Assembly (NCBI RefSeq): GCF_022513585.1
Contig: NZ_JAKWBF010000001.1
Span: forward strand, 248,001-312,000
DNA from: Gordonia gummivorans
GTDB taxonomy: Bacteria > Actinomycetota > Actinomycetes > Mycobacteriales > Mycobacteriaceae
Direction of reading: 5' to 3'
DNA: 64,000 bases
Shown here piece after piece: positions 1-8,024 of this stretch. Position numbers and translations under genes: made by a program. Each line of letters starts with the position of its first letter. Position 1 is the stretch's first letter. The notes beneath the pieces were generated by a model. It did no database searches, was not told the origin of the DNA, and saw only the letters and a list, made by a program, of their open reading frames with translations.

Positions 1-31
1 AGTCCGACGTGCCCGCCGACGCACGTCGATC

Positions 32-201
32 TCAGCCCAGGTGACGAAGCTCCGCCCACACATGCGCCGGGTCGCGCGGATGCACGCAGCGTCGGTCCCT
101 GCGGGCAGCCCGCCGCGGATCCAGGAGAAGGCCGTCAGCAGCACGCCCTGAGCGTCTGCGGCCGCCCACACCGGACGGCGGGCGAACTGCTCGATGGTCA
201 T
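32..201 (-). pseudogene. Internally deleted ArnT/PMT-like glycosyltransferase remnant
   Basis: On the minus strand the start at 201 reads MTIEQFARRPVWAAADAQ then GVLLTAFS, which closely follows the N-terminus of the full-length membrane glycosyltransferase at 4771-6234 (TVERFARGPVWAAAAAQ, VLLTVFS). After about 28 codons the homology jumps, in another frame, to the extreme C-terminus of that same protein: VHPRDPAHVWAELRHLG and stop, against EHPHNPQHLWAALRHLG in the intact gene. The roughly 430 residues between are missing. I read this as a paralogue that suffered a large internal, frame-changing deletion. It ends 47 bases before the neighbouring GT2 gene. It should not make a functional enzyme. 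Confidence 0.6.
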
Positions 202-248
202 CAGAGTCGCGGAACCAGGGACCGGCGTCGATGTCCACATGGGGAAAG

Positions 249-1085
249 CTACTGCCAGCAGTCGCTGTCCGCGTCGTATGTCGCGAGGCCGGCCGCCTCG
301 AAGGCATCCAGCCAGCCCCGCATCGGCCAGCAGTTCCAGCGCTCGTGGAAGAGAGACGCGTTGCGCATGATGTCGTCGATGTGTTCGACCGGCGGGTCGG
401 AGACCGGGTGATACTGATGGTAGGCGTCCGCACCACCGACCCACGCGATTCGGAAGCCTCTGCGCCGAGCGATCATCGAAAAGTCGGTGTCCTCGCCGCC
501 ATACCCTCGGTAACCCTCGTGGAACCCCGGCAGTCTGCGCCACGCGGATGCGGTCACCGCGAAGGACAACGACCAAAAGAGGTCCAGGTCATCGTCGACG
601 ACGATGCGGCCCCGCTCGGGGGCCGGACGTGCGGGATGTGGATCAGTGTGTTGCGTAACGTCACCGGCCACCGACTGCCGCTCCGACAGGTACGTGACCG
701 GACCGCAATAGAGCAGCGAGTCGGGGTGCCCGGTGACGCACGCCGCGCGGTAGCGGGTGAACAGATCGGGACCGGGGATGCAGTCGACGTCGAGGAACAC
801 CAGTAGGTCGGCGCCGGCGTCGAGTGCCGCCCGTGCACCGCGGTTTCGCGCCGCAGACAACTCCAGCGCTGTTGTTTCGCACGCCATCTCGATGACTGTC
901 GCGGCGGGAAACGGGGCCGCGATCGTGGCGATCTCCGAATCATTCATCGCCAACACCAGATGATGATCGGGCCCGTCGGCACATGTCTGGACGTGAGCCA
1001 ACTGACGTCGCAGGTGTTCGTGGCGTCCGGACACAATCGTGATGAGCGCCAACCGAAGTCGATCGCGACGATGATCGGCGATCAT
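249..1085 (-). CDS. Family 2 (GT-A) glycosyltransferase
   Basis: Predicted GT-A fold enzyme of 278 residues that would transfer a sugar from an activated donor, probably in envelope or exopolysaccharide synthesis. The N-terminus reads LALITIVSGRHEHLRRQL, typical of the nucleotide-binding first strand, and VFLDVDCIPGPDL carries the DxD-type metal/nucleotide motif. The segment GYGGEDTDFSMIARRRG resembles the GT2 acceptor-site ED motif. The chosen ATG at 1085 overlaps the stop of the upstream gene by ATGA, so translation is probably coupled; an in-frame extension upstream would overlap that gene deeply. It is the last intact gene of a four-gene minus-strand operon. Substrate is unknown. Confidence 0.8.
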   Translation of the reverse strand: MIADHRRDRLRLALITIVSGRHEHLRRQLAHVQTCADGPDHHLVLAMNDSEIATIAAPFPAATVIEMACETTALELSAARNRGARAALDAGADLLVFLDVDCIPGPDLFTRYRAACVTGHPDSLLYCGPVTYLSERQSVAGDVTQHTDPHPARPAPERGRIVVDDDLDLFWSLSFAVTASAWRRLPGFHEGYRGYGGEDTDFSMIARRRGFRIAWVGGADAYHQYHPVSDPPVEHIDDIMRNASLFHERWNCWPMRGWLDAFEAAGLATYDADSDCWQ

Positions 1086-2083
1086 GATCGCGCTACTGAC
1101 TCGACGGCCGCGGCGGCGCGTCGGGCTGCTCCCGCAGTGCGCCACCTCGACCAGTCGGGCCCGGCCGCGGCAGATTCTCGTAGAAGGGACGGCCATTCCT
1201 GCGCTACCGGCCAGGATGGGATCACCCGGCTGAGTTGATGGCGGCTGAGTGTGTCTGCGGTGCAACACTGCTCATCGAACGGACGTTCCTCGGGCACGAC
1301 GATGGCAGGTCGTTGGGCCGCGGCCACATCGGCAACGCTACCCTGTCCCGCGTTGATCACCACGGTTCCCGCGCCGCACAGGTATGGCCACGGATCATCG
1401 GTCCATGGTGCGTAGGCCCCGCCGAGGCGGCGCACCATCACGCCGGGTGACAACCTGCTGGTGTCCTCATCGGAGTCGGCCGGCATACCGACGGAACCGC
1501 CTGCGCCGGTGAGGATCAGCACGTCGGAACGATGTCTTTCATCGAAGGTCACCCGACGTCCGTCGAATCGACTGATTCCGCCGGTGTAAGTGGTCTTCGC
1601 GTCGAACTCGGTGAGCCAGTCGGGACGATAAAGATCTCCCGGCCACGCCGCGATGATCGCCGAGGCCGCCTGGTGGGCCAAGCGGTGCGGGCCGTCGCGG
1701 CGATTGCCCGGCAATGCCACGACGATCACGGGTACACCGAGCAGTCGCAGCAGCAACGTGACCTCCACAGACACATCCACCACCACCGCCTCTGGTCGGC
1801 GATCGCGCACGAAGTCGGCCAGTTGCAGCATTCGGCCCCCAAGCCCCCGGTCTCGCATCGGTGCCCAGTGCAACGCCCCACCGGCGTCGACGTCGACGGG
1901 ACAGTGCGCGGTGTCATCCCGATCCAGCGTGATCACCTCGTCGAAGGCACTGTCGGACAACGGCACAGCGTCGTCGGCGAGGCTGGTGAGGGCGACGAAC
2001 GGCACGGTCGACGACGCCGCGATGGCTTCCGCGCGCATCCGATGCCCCATGCCCTGATGATGGATGTAGTACCCGATCATCAC
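1082..2083 (-). CDS. MurG-like GT-B glycosyltransferase
   Basis: A 333-residue protein with the layout of MurG/UDP-glycosyltransferase-type GT-B enzymes. The N-terminus MMIGYYIHHQGMGHRMRAE has the glycine/histidine loop (HHQGMGH) seen in this group, and the C-terminal half contains VVINAGQGSVADVAAAQRP and VVPEERPFDEQ, the nucleotide-sugar binding region with a conserved EQ. Donor and acceptor cannot be told from the sequence. The start overlaps the stop of the GT4 gene (2080) and its own stop overlaps the GT2 start, so the three are almost certainly one transcript. Confidence 0.75.
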   Translation of the reverse strand: MMIGYYIHHQGMGHRMRAEAIAASSTVPFVALTSLADDAVPLSDSAFDEVITLDRDDTAHCPVDVDAGGALHWAPMRDRGLGGRMLQLADFVRDRRPEAVVVDVSVEVTLLLRLLGVPVIVVALPGNRRDGPHRLAHQAASAIIAAWPGDLYRPDWLTEFDAKTTYTGGISRFDGRRVTFDERHRSDVLILTGAGGSVGMPADSDEDTSRLSPGVMVRRLGGAYAPWTDDPWPYLCGAGTVVINAGQGSVADVAAAQRPAIVVPEERPFDEQCCTADTLSRHQLSRVIPSWPVAQEWPSLLRESAAAGPDWSRWRTAGAARRAAAAVESVARS

Positions 2084-3159
2084 GCGGCCACCGGTCGCGA
2101 GACCATCGAGGTGTACACCTGCAGGTAGCGGTCGACCATGGCGCCCTGGCTGCAGTGCGCGACGGCGTGGCGTCGGACTGCCGCGCGGTCCAGGCGGGCG
2201 GCGTCCTCGACGGCCGCGACCAACGCCTCGACGTCATCGCGGCCGACCAGTACTCCTGCGCCGTGTCCGACCACCTCCGGTAGTCCGCCGCGGCCAAAAC
2301 CGGCCACTGGTGTTCCGCACGAAAGGGATTCGGCGGCCACCAGGCCGTACGGCTCGTCCCACCGCGGAGTCACCAGGGTGACGGCGCTGGCGCCGACGAG
2401 TTGCGCGAGGGCGGGCTGCTCGAGGTGACCGACGTAGACGATCCGATCGTCGAGCCCGGGAGCGATCCGGTCGGCGAAGTACTCACGGTCGCTCACCGGC
2501 CCGGCCAGCCGCAGGCGACGCCCCGTGCGGCGCGCGACCTCCATGGCCACGTGCGGACCCTTCTCCGGGACGAGGCGGCCGAACCAGACCAGATCGGGAC
2601 CTCCTGCGCCCGTTGGCCATTGCTCGGTGTCGACACCGTTCGGGACCACCGCGATGTCGGCGACCACATGCGACCACGCGCGCGCCGTGTGTTCGCTGAC
2701 CGCCGCACAGTGGGCCCCCGGGAAGATGGTCATGGCGGATTCGAGCCACGGCGTCGGCGGTGTGTGCAGCGTGGTCAGCATCGGTATGTCGAGTGATGGC
2801 GCCATGGCGATCGGGAGATAGTGCAGGCTGTGGTTGTGGACCAGGTCGAAGGTGTGCGTGCCGTTGGCGAGCGCGATCATCAGCGACAAGTACGCATGAT
2901 GCTCCTCGAGCACCGGGTAGTGCGGCATGGACACGTCACGGGCCGCCGCGGGCGACGGCGTGAAGTGTTCGGCGCGAAGCGAATCGCGATCGGTACCCAC
3001 ATCAGAGCCGTCTGCGGCGAACAGGGTTACGTGATGGCCTGCCGCGGTCAGCGCCCGCGTCAGATGCCAGATGTGGGCTTCCAGTCCGCCGGCGAACGGC
3101 TGGGCGATGGGGTGCCGGCTGGACGCGATGAGGGCGATGCGCAACGGGGACTCAGGCAT
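2080..3159 (-). CDS. Family 4 (GT-B) glycosyltransferase
   Basis: Retaining GT4-type glycosyltransferase of 359 residues. MPESPLRIALIASSRHPIA leads into FAGGLEAHIWHLTRALTAAGH, the typical acceptor-side N-terminal domain. The C-terminal domain shows DLVWFGRLVPEKGPHVAME (donor binding) and EPYGLVAAESLSCGTPVAGFG, which includes the E-x7-E motif of the family. The ATG at 3159 was chosen because it overlaps the previous gene by only 8 bases; an upstream in-frame start would add 45 residues of non-homologous sequence inside that gene. Likely acts in the cytoplasm on an envelope or secreted glycan together with its neighbours. Confidence 0.82.
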   Translation of the reverse strand: MPESPLRIALIASSRHPIAQPFAGGLEAHIWHLTRALTAAGHHVTLFAADGSDVGTDRDSLRAEHFTPSPAAARDVSMPHYPVLEEHHAYLSLMIALANGTHTFDLVHNHSLHYLPIAMAPSLDIPMLTTLHTPPTPWLESAMTIFPGAHCAAVSEHTARAWSHVVADIAVVPNGVDTEQWPTGAGGPDLVWFGRLVPEKGPHVAMEVARRTGRRLRLAGPVSDREYFADRIAPGLDDRIVYVGHLEQPALAQLVGASAVTLVTPRWDEPYGLVAAESLSCGTPVAGFGRGGLPEVVGHGAGVLVGRDDVEALVAAVEDAARLDRAAVRRHAVAHCSQGAMVDRYLQVYTSMVSRPVAA

Positions 3160-4249
3160 CGAGGCACCGGGCGTACAAGCGGTCGTGCTCGGCCGCGATC
3201 CAAGCCCGTTCCGATCGCCGCTGTGTCCAGGTCGGGGGCGTCGGCACCCGTCGATAGCTTCGATCCAGTGCTTGGACAAGCGATTCTGCGTCATAGCGGT
3301 CCTCGGTGAAGTCGAACAGCTCGCACTCCCGCTGATCCCGATAGAAGCCGCAACTGGGCGCGATCACCGCGGTACCAAGATCATGACACGCCTCGAGCCA
3401 GCCGGAGTGGGTGCCGAAGCGGTACGGCAGCACCGATACGGCGAGGCTCTCCAGATAGTCCCACAGTTCGTCGTCGCTAAAATAGTCATGGACGACGACG
3501 CGCGTGGCGGGGCGTCCGCCCAGCGACAGTGCCGCAGACCCGAATTCCGGGTTGTACCAATGGCTTCCCGGTTCAAAGACTTCGCTGTGCAGATTGACCT
3601 GGATCACGACGTCCGGATACGAGGCGGCAGCATCGGTCAGCGTGGAGATCACCGGCAACGGATCCATGTTCGGCCGCACACTCTTTGCGTGTACGCCCAC
3701 CACGAACTCCTCACCTACCGTCGGGGAGGCCGGGAACCGAACGCGTGGGACGACATGCGGATGCGGTAGTACCGACGCCGTACGACTCCACCGCCGCTCG
3801 ATCACCTCCGCAGCCCCGGGCGTCAGCGTGACGAGTTCGGTCGCGGCGGGCACCAGAACGTCGAGCACCTTCTCGTGGTCGCCCGGAGTGGGGTGATGCG
3901 GATTGCGCAGATCGTGCAGCGTGTACACCAGCGGCTTCCCGTGCCGTTCGAGTTCGTCGACGATCGCGCGCATGGTGTCCGGACCGATCGCGTCGAATCC
4001 GAAGTGCACGTGCATCAGGTCGAAATCGTCGTGGTGGCGAGCTATCCAGTCGGGGTCGAGCATGACGGGGGGCCACCACCCGCCCGGAACCTTGCGTCCG
4101 TCCGCGGGTACCGGATCGGGTAAGCGTGTGACCTGCGACGACGCGTCGGGCGTCGAAAGGTGGCGCACGTAGACATGCGAACTGGGAACCGAGGCGACTC
4201 GGACCTGGGTGTTGAACACAAACCACCAACCTTCTGCGGTCCTCCGCAT
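3152..4249 (-). CDS. GT4-like glycosyltransferase (first gene of the operon)
   Basis: About 365 residues with GT-B architecture: VYTLHDLRNPHHP, VTLTPGAAEVIERRW and LPYRFGTHSGWLEACHDLG followed by AVIAPSCGF match the middle and donor-binding parts of GT4-type enzymes. The canonical E-x7-E is not obvious, so it is a divergent member. The ATG at 4249 gives MRRTAEGWWFVFNTQ; a GTG at 4282 is possible and neither has a convincing ribosome site. It heads the four-gene glycosyltransferase operon. Specificity is unknown. Confidence 0.7.
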   Translation of the reverse strand: MRRTAEGWWFVFNTQVRVASVPSSHVYVRHLSTPDASSQVTRLPDPVPADGRKVPGGWWPPVMLDPDWIARHHDDFDLMHVHFGFDAIGPDTMRAIVDELERHGKPLVYTLHDLRNPHHPTPGDHEKVLDVLVPAATELVTLTPGAAEVIERRWSRTASVLPHPHVVPRVRFPASPTVGEEFVVGVHAKSVRPNMDPLPVISTLTDAAASYPDVVIQVNLHSEVFEPGSHWYNPEFGSAALSLGGRPATRVVVHDYFSDDELWDYLESLAVSVLPYRFGTHSGWLEACHDLGTAVIAPSCGFYRDQRECELFDFTEDRYDAESLVQALDRSYRRVPTPPTWTQRRSERAWIAAEHDRLYARCLDA

Positions 4250-4383
4250 GGGTAAGGGCGGCTGACTGCTCAACCGATGCACGCAGCGGCGCGGTGCGCC
4301 GTCTGACGCAGAGGTACCCAGGTACGATGGACTCCAATCGTGACGCGCTTCACATCATGGTTGGCCTTCAGCCCAGCACTACA

Positions 4384-4497
4384 GAGCGGAAAGCCGACGA
4401 CCTCCTTCAGGGTCAGGCGTTCCCCGGCTCGCCAGGCGAGCTCGTAGTCGCCTGCGCTGAGTCGCTCCTGGGTTTGCCGCAACAGTCGCGCTTTCGA
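4384..4497 (-). pseudogene. Remnant of the C-terminus of a large LuxR/AAA-type regulator
   Basis: The 488-base stretch between the two glycosyltransferase genes holds no convincing gene. In one minus-strand frame it reads LLRQTQERLSAGDYELAWRA followed by GERLTLKEVVGF. This looks like the end of actinobacterial ATPase/LuxR regulators, where the last helices often read like LGDAAFEAAWAEG followed by a motif resembling LSLDEAVALAL. No start, ATPase or HTH is nearby, so only a scrap remains. The match is from memory of the family, not an alignment. I see nothing else in 4283-4770. Confidence 0.33.
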
Positions 4498-4770
4498 TGA
4501 ACATGCCCCCGGCAGTACTACCTGTCCGGAGGGAGCGCCTGCTACTACCGCACCGGTAACGCGCCTCTCACTGCATCCCTGGGCCTGATTGTCGGCAAGA
4601 GGGGGCGCACGACCGGCCTGACTCAGGGTCGCGTGACGCAAGGCAGTAGGCGTGACTGATGCCGGTGTGACGGCCCGACTTCCTGACAACATCGGTGGTG
4701 TGCCCGTCGTTGTCAACGTCACCGGACCGGTGGACGCGCTGCGGCGACGCCGCAACCACTGACGACGTCG

Positions 4771-6234
4771 TCAGCCGAGATGACGAAGCGCCGCCCACAA
4801 GTGTTGCGGGTTGTGCGGATGTTCGCAGAGTGCGACGGGCATACCTTGCTCCTCGTTGTCCACGCCGAGCCCGTTGTCGAGCGTCGCAAGCGTCGTGCAG
4901 GTTCTGAATAGCTTTGTGGCTCTGGCGACTTGACCACCGACGACGAGGACCGCATCGGTGCCTTCGGGAAGTGGACGCTGGTTATAGAGTGCGACGTGCG
5001 CCGAATACGGTGCCGGCAGACCGAACTCGGGACCGTACCGGGCCAACGCCCCGGCCTCCCCGTAGTTCGACGCCAGGATCGGCGGGCGCGGGGCGGGCAG
5101 GTCATGGTAGATCCGGGCGATCTGCTCGACGTATTGGGACCATCCGAGCTGGTCGGCGACCATCGGTCCGGCGTCGACCACCGGGGTGCGACCGACCGTT
5201 CGTAGCGGAATGACTGGCAACGCCAACACGATTGACACCACAGCATTGATCGCAACCACGAGGATCACCAGCCGCTGCCGGAATCGGTTGCCCGACAACC
5301 ACGTCGCCACCGGCACGCAACCCGCGGCATACATCACCGACAGCAGGTGCACGGGATAGTGCGGCTGAGCACCGCCGACGAAGGTGAACACCAGCAGCAC
5401 GGCGAACCCGACCACGAGCCAGCCGTCGACGTGGCGCCGGTCGGACCGCAATAGCCAGACGACGCCGGTACCCCACACCGCGACCAGCGGTGGACCGAGC
5501 AAGACGATCATCATCACGACGAAGCCGCTGCGCACACTCGCGCCATTTGCGGCGCCGAGTGCCGCGCCCATCTCGAGCTGCGGCCACCCATGAGTGGCCT
5601 GGTAGATCAAATTCGGCAGGCCCACGATCACGGCGACAACGCCACCGAGATACGGCCAGGGCGTCCGGAACACCCGCCGCGGCCCCAGCAGAAGTAGGCC
5701 GAAAACCAGCCCGGCGACCACGGTCACGATCAACCACCGGTTGTAGGTGGTGAGACCCGCGAGCAGACCGGCCACCAGCCACCATCGGTCGCGACCCTGC
5801 ACCGCCACGAGCAGGGCGTAGACCACCAGCAGGATCAGCAGCAGATCGATCGTCGACGTAAACAGGACGTGGCCGAGCATCAGGGGCATCATCGCGGTGG
5901 CATAACCCCAGGCGGCCAGGGTCTGAGCGGTACGGCCACCACCCAGCCGCTGGGTGATCATCGCCAGGACGACGACCGACAGCGCCGACGCCAGCGTCGC
6001 GGGAATGCGCATCGCCCACTCCGCGTCGGCCAGATGCAGCGTCGCACGCGAGATGGCCGGAGTCAGCGGAGGCTGGTCGACGTACCCCCACGCAGGCCCG
6101 AGCATCCGGTAGTACAGCTCATCGCGGTGATAGTCGTAGCCGAACGAGAACACGGTCAGCAGCACGGCCTGGGCGGCCGCTGCCGCCCACACCGGACCTC
6201 GAGCGAAGCGCTCGACGGTCGTCTCCGAGCCCAT
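4771..6234 (-). CDS. ArnT/PMT-like (GT39/GT83) membrane glycosyltransferase
   Basis: A 487-residue polytopic membrane protein. FGYDYHRDELYYRMLG near residue 35, followed by WGYVDQPPLTPAISR, is the lipid-linked-sugar site signature of the ArnT/PMT superfamily (catalytic Asp in the first periplasmic loop). At least eight hydrophobic segments follow, then a C-terminal soluble domain. It would move a sugar from a polyprenyl-phosphate donor to an acceptor outside the membrane. The ATG at 6234 precedes MGSETTVERFARGPVW; a longer in-frame reading adds 78 residues unlike the family. The deleted copy at 32-201 supports this start, because homology to it begins at the same place. Confidence 0.85.
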   Translation of the reverse strand: MGSETTVERFARGPVWAAAAAQAVLLTVFSFGYDYHRDELYYRMLGPAWGYVDQPPLTPAISRATLHLADAEWAMRIPATLASALSVVVLAMITQRLGGGRTAQTLAAWGYATAMMPLMLGHVLFTSTIDLLLILLVVYALLVAVQGRDRWWLVAGLLAGLTTYNRWLIVTVVAGLVFGLLLLGPRRVFRTPWPYLGGVVAVIVGLPNLIYQATHGWPQLEMGAALGAANGASVRSGFVVMMIVLLGPPLVAVWGTGVVWLLRSDRRHVDGWLVVGFAVLLVFTFVGGAQPHYPVHLLSVMYAAGCVPVATWLSGNRFRQRLVILVVAINAVVSIVLALPVIPLRTVGRTPVVDAGPMVADQLGWSQYVEQIARIYHDLPAPRPPILASNYGEAGALARYGPEFGLPAPYSAHVALYNQRPLPEGTDAVLVVGGQVARATKLFRTCTTLATLDNGLGVDNEEQGMPVALCEHPHNPQHLWAALRHLG

Positions 6235-6311
6235 GATGGCGACGCTACTGCCCCCAAGGCCTGGTCGGCGAGATCGGATCTGGGTCGAGCACAGTTTGAT
6301 CCAGCACCGAC

Positions 6312-7634
6312 TTACGGGGCATCGCGACGCCCAGCGGTCGACGAACCACGCAACCGGCGTGGTTGGCGGCCACCCGTCCGGCGGCGGAATCGCGGACGTG
6401 GTTGCCCCACAAGCGAAGTGACAGTGCGATCGCGCGCCGGACGTCGCTGAAGCCGATGTGAGAGCCACTTGACCGCCAGTGGACCCGAGAACGGCAGGAG
6501 GGTGAAATGCTCACTGAGCTGGTCGCGGATGTATGTCACCGGTACGCCGTGCGCCCGGTAGTTCGCGGTCAACTCGTCTATGTCATCGATGCCGATCACT
6601 TCGTCGTGGACGGCTTGGATGACGAGCAGCGGAATGTCGGGTCGGTGTGAACCGAGTCCGAGATCGGCCATCATCGTCACGATCTCAGGCTGGGCAAGCA
6701 GGTCGGCGATCGGGATATCGATGTCGTCGTCGATGTCGTGATTGCGGAACTCACGCAGGGCGTCAACGGTTCCCATCTCGGCGATGGCTGCGAGATTTCG
6801 GCGGCCCACCTCGGTCGCGTGTACCTCCATCGCCGCGGCCAGCGCCGGATACACCCGGCACAGACCGGCGATCACCATCAGGGGAAGTCCCGCGTGGAAT
6901 CCGCCGTTCAGGCGTACCAGCGCCGAACCCATATCGCCGACCGGCGAGCCCAGGACCGCGCCGATGAGATTCAGTTCCGGAGCGTAGGTGGGGGCCATCT
7001 CCGCAGCCCATGCGGTGGCCATTCCACCACCGGAATAGCCCCACAAGCCGACTGGCACATGTGGCGCCAGCCGATCGCCGGCGAACGCGATGGTTGCGCG
7101 AATGCCGTCGAGGGTGCGGTAACCAGGTTCTCGGGGTGCACCCCACGCACCGAGCATGCCCTCGTGATCGGGAATGGTCACCGCCCAGCCCTTGGCCAGT
7201 GCGCGGCGCACCACCAGAAACTCGAAGGGTGCGATTGCGTGTTTGGCTCCCGTGCCCTTACGCAGCGCATACGACGGGAAACACGACGACGTGACGGCAT
7301 CGATCGCACACTGGAACGACAACAGCATGAATCGGCCACGCGGCGCACGTCTCCGCGGCAGAACAATAGTGGTCGCCGCCACTCCGGCGACTCCGTTGAG
7401 GTCGGTGGAGCGATAGAGCAGTTGCCACGCCTGGCTCTGATGGTGCGACGCCCAGAAGTCCTTGAGCTCCACTTGCCGCGATCGAATCACCTCGCCCGGA
7501 GCCAGGCTGCCGACCTCGGCGGGAGCGTCGAAGAACGGATCCTCGCTGGGCAGTGGCGTCGGCGCAATCATGTCTGGTGACGCGAAAGCTCCGGCGGCGG
7601 TCGTCATATCGGCAGTCTTCACTTCGACGGTCAT
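6312..7634 (-). CDS. Lipase-family alpha/beta hydrolase (LIP family)
   Basis: A 440-residue serine hydrolase of the secretory lipase (LIP) family. The nucleophile motif WGYSGGGMA puts the catalytic Ser at about residue 201, and VIQAVHDEVIGIDDIDEL and SEHFTLLPF give the likely acid and His positions. Start at 7634 is preceded by AAGGCGAGG. I see no signal peptide, although relatives are often exported, so it may be cytoplasmic or the start may be imperfect. The last 45 residues are Arg-rich and low in complexity (RRRTGGRQPRRLRGSS) and do not look like the family, so the original end was probably lost and read-through sequence has replaced it. Confidence 0.8.
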   Translation of the reverse strand: MTVEVKTADMTTAAGAFASPDMIAPTPLPSEDPFFDAPAEVGSLAPGEVIRSRQVELKDFWASHHQSQAWQLLYRSTDLNGVAGVAATTIVLPRRRAPRGRFMLLSFQCAIDAVTSSCFPSYALRKGTGAKHAIAPFEFLVVRRALAKGWAVTIPDHEGMLGAWGAPREPGYRTLDGIRATIAFAGDRLAPHVPVGLWGYSGGGMATAWAAEMAPTYAPELNLIGAVLGSPVGDMGSALVRLNGGFHAGLPLMVIAGLCRVYPALAAAMEVHATEVGRRNLAAIAEMGTVDALREFRNHDIDDDIDIPIADLLAQPEIVTMMADLGLGSHRPDIPLLVIQAVHDEVIGIDDIDELTANYRAHGVPVTYIRDQLSEHFTLLPFSGPLAVKWLSHRLQRRPARDRTVTSLVGQPRPRFRRRTGGRQPRRLRGSSTAGRRDAP

Positions 7635-7823
7635 CACGCACCTCGCCTTCCTGTCCGTCCGCTTCGTGCCGCGATCGGCGGACGTCGGCGTCTGAGCCAC
7701 GTCCCCCACCATTCTGAACGATCACGGCGATGCCAAGATTCCGTCCGACTGGGCCGTCGACCCACCGGCCTCAGTTGTGACCGACCCCACTGCCGCGATT
7801 ACCGGAAGGCCCCCGAGCCCGAG

Positions 7824-7994
7824 CTACCGAAGAAGCGACGCGACCTTCGTGGCCGTTTCCTTGGCCGATCCCGGGTTCTGCCCGGTGACGAGATTGCCGT
7901 CTGCGAGTACATAGGAGACAAACGGGAGCTTTGCCTTCTTGTGGTTCGCACCATCGTCGATGTGCTCTCCGCACTCGCCAACGACGCGATCCAT
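7824..7994 (-). pseudogene. DJ-1/PfpI-type glutamine-amidotransferase-like remnant
   Basis: A 56-codon open frame on the minus strand ends KLPFVSYVLADGNLVTGQNP then GSAKETATKVASLL and stop. This is the C-terminal signature of type 1 glutamine amidotransferase-like DJ-1/PfpI proteins (VTGQNPxSS/A-K-A is characteristic). The nucleophile-elbow Cys and the first three quarters of the domain are absent, so it is a truncated relic. The rest of the gap between the lipase and the helicase-associated gene carries nothing else I recognise. Confidence 0.5.
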
Positions 7995-8024
7995 GCCTAC
8001 GTGCTGTCGCTGCCAGTGAACCCA

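Noticed and set aside
4270..4755. 161-codon minus-strand frame in the glycosyltransferase gap
   Set aside because: Only residues 87-124 look protein-like (listed as a remnant). The rest is not conserved-looking and has no start signal.
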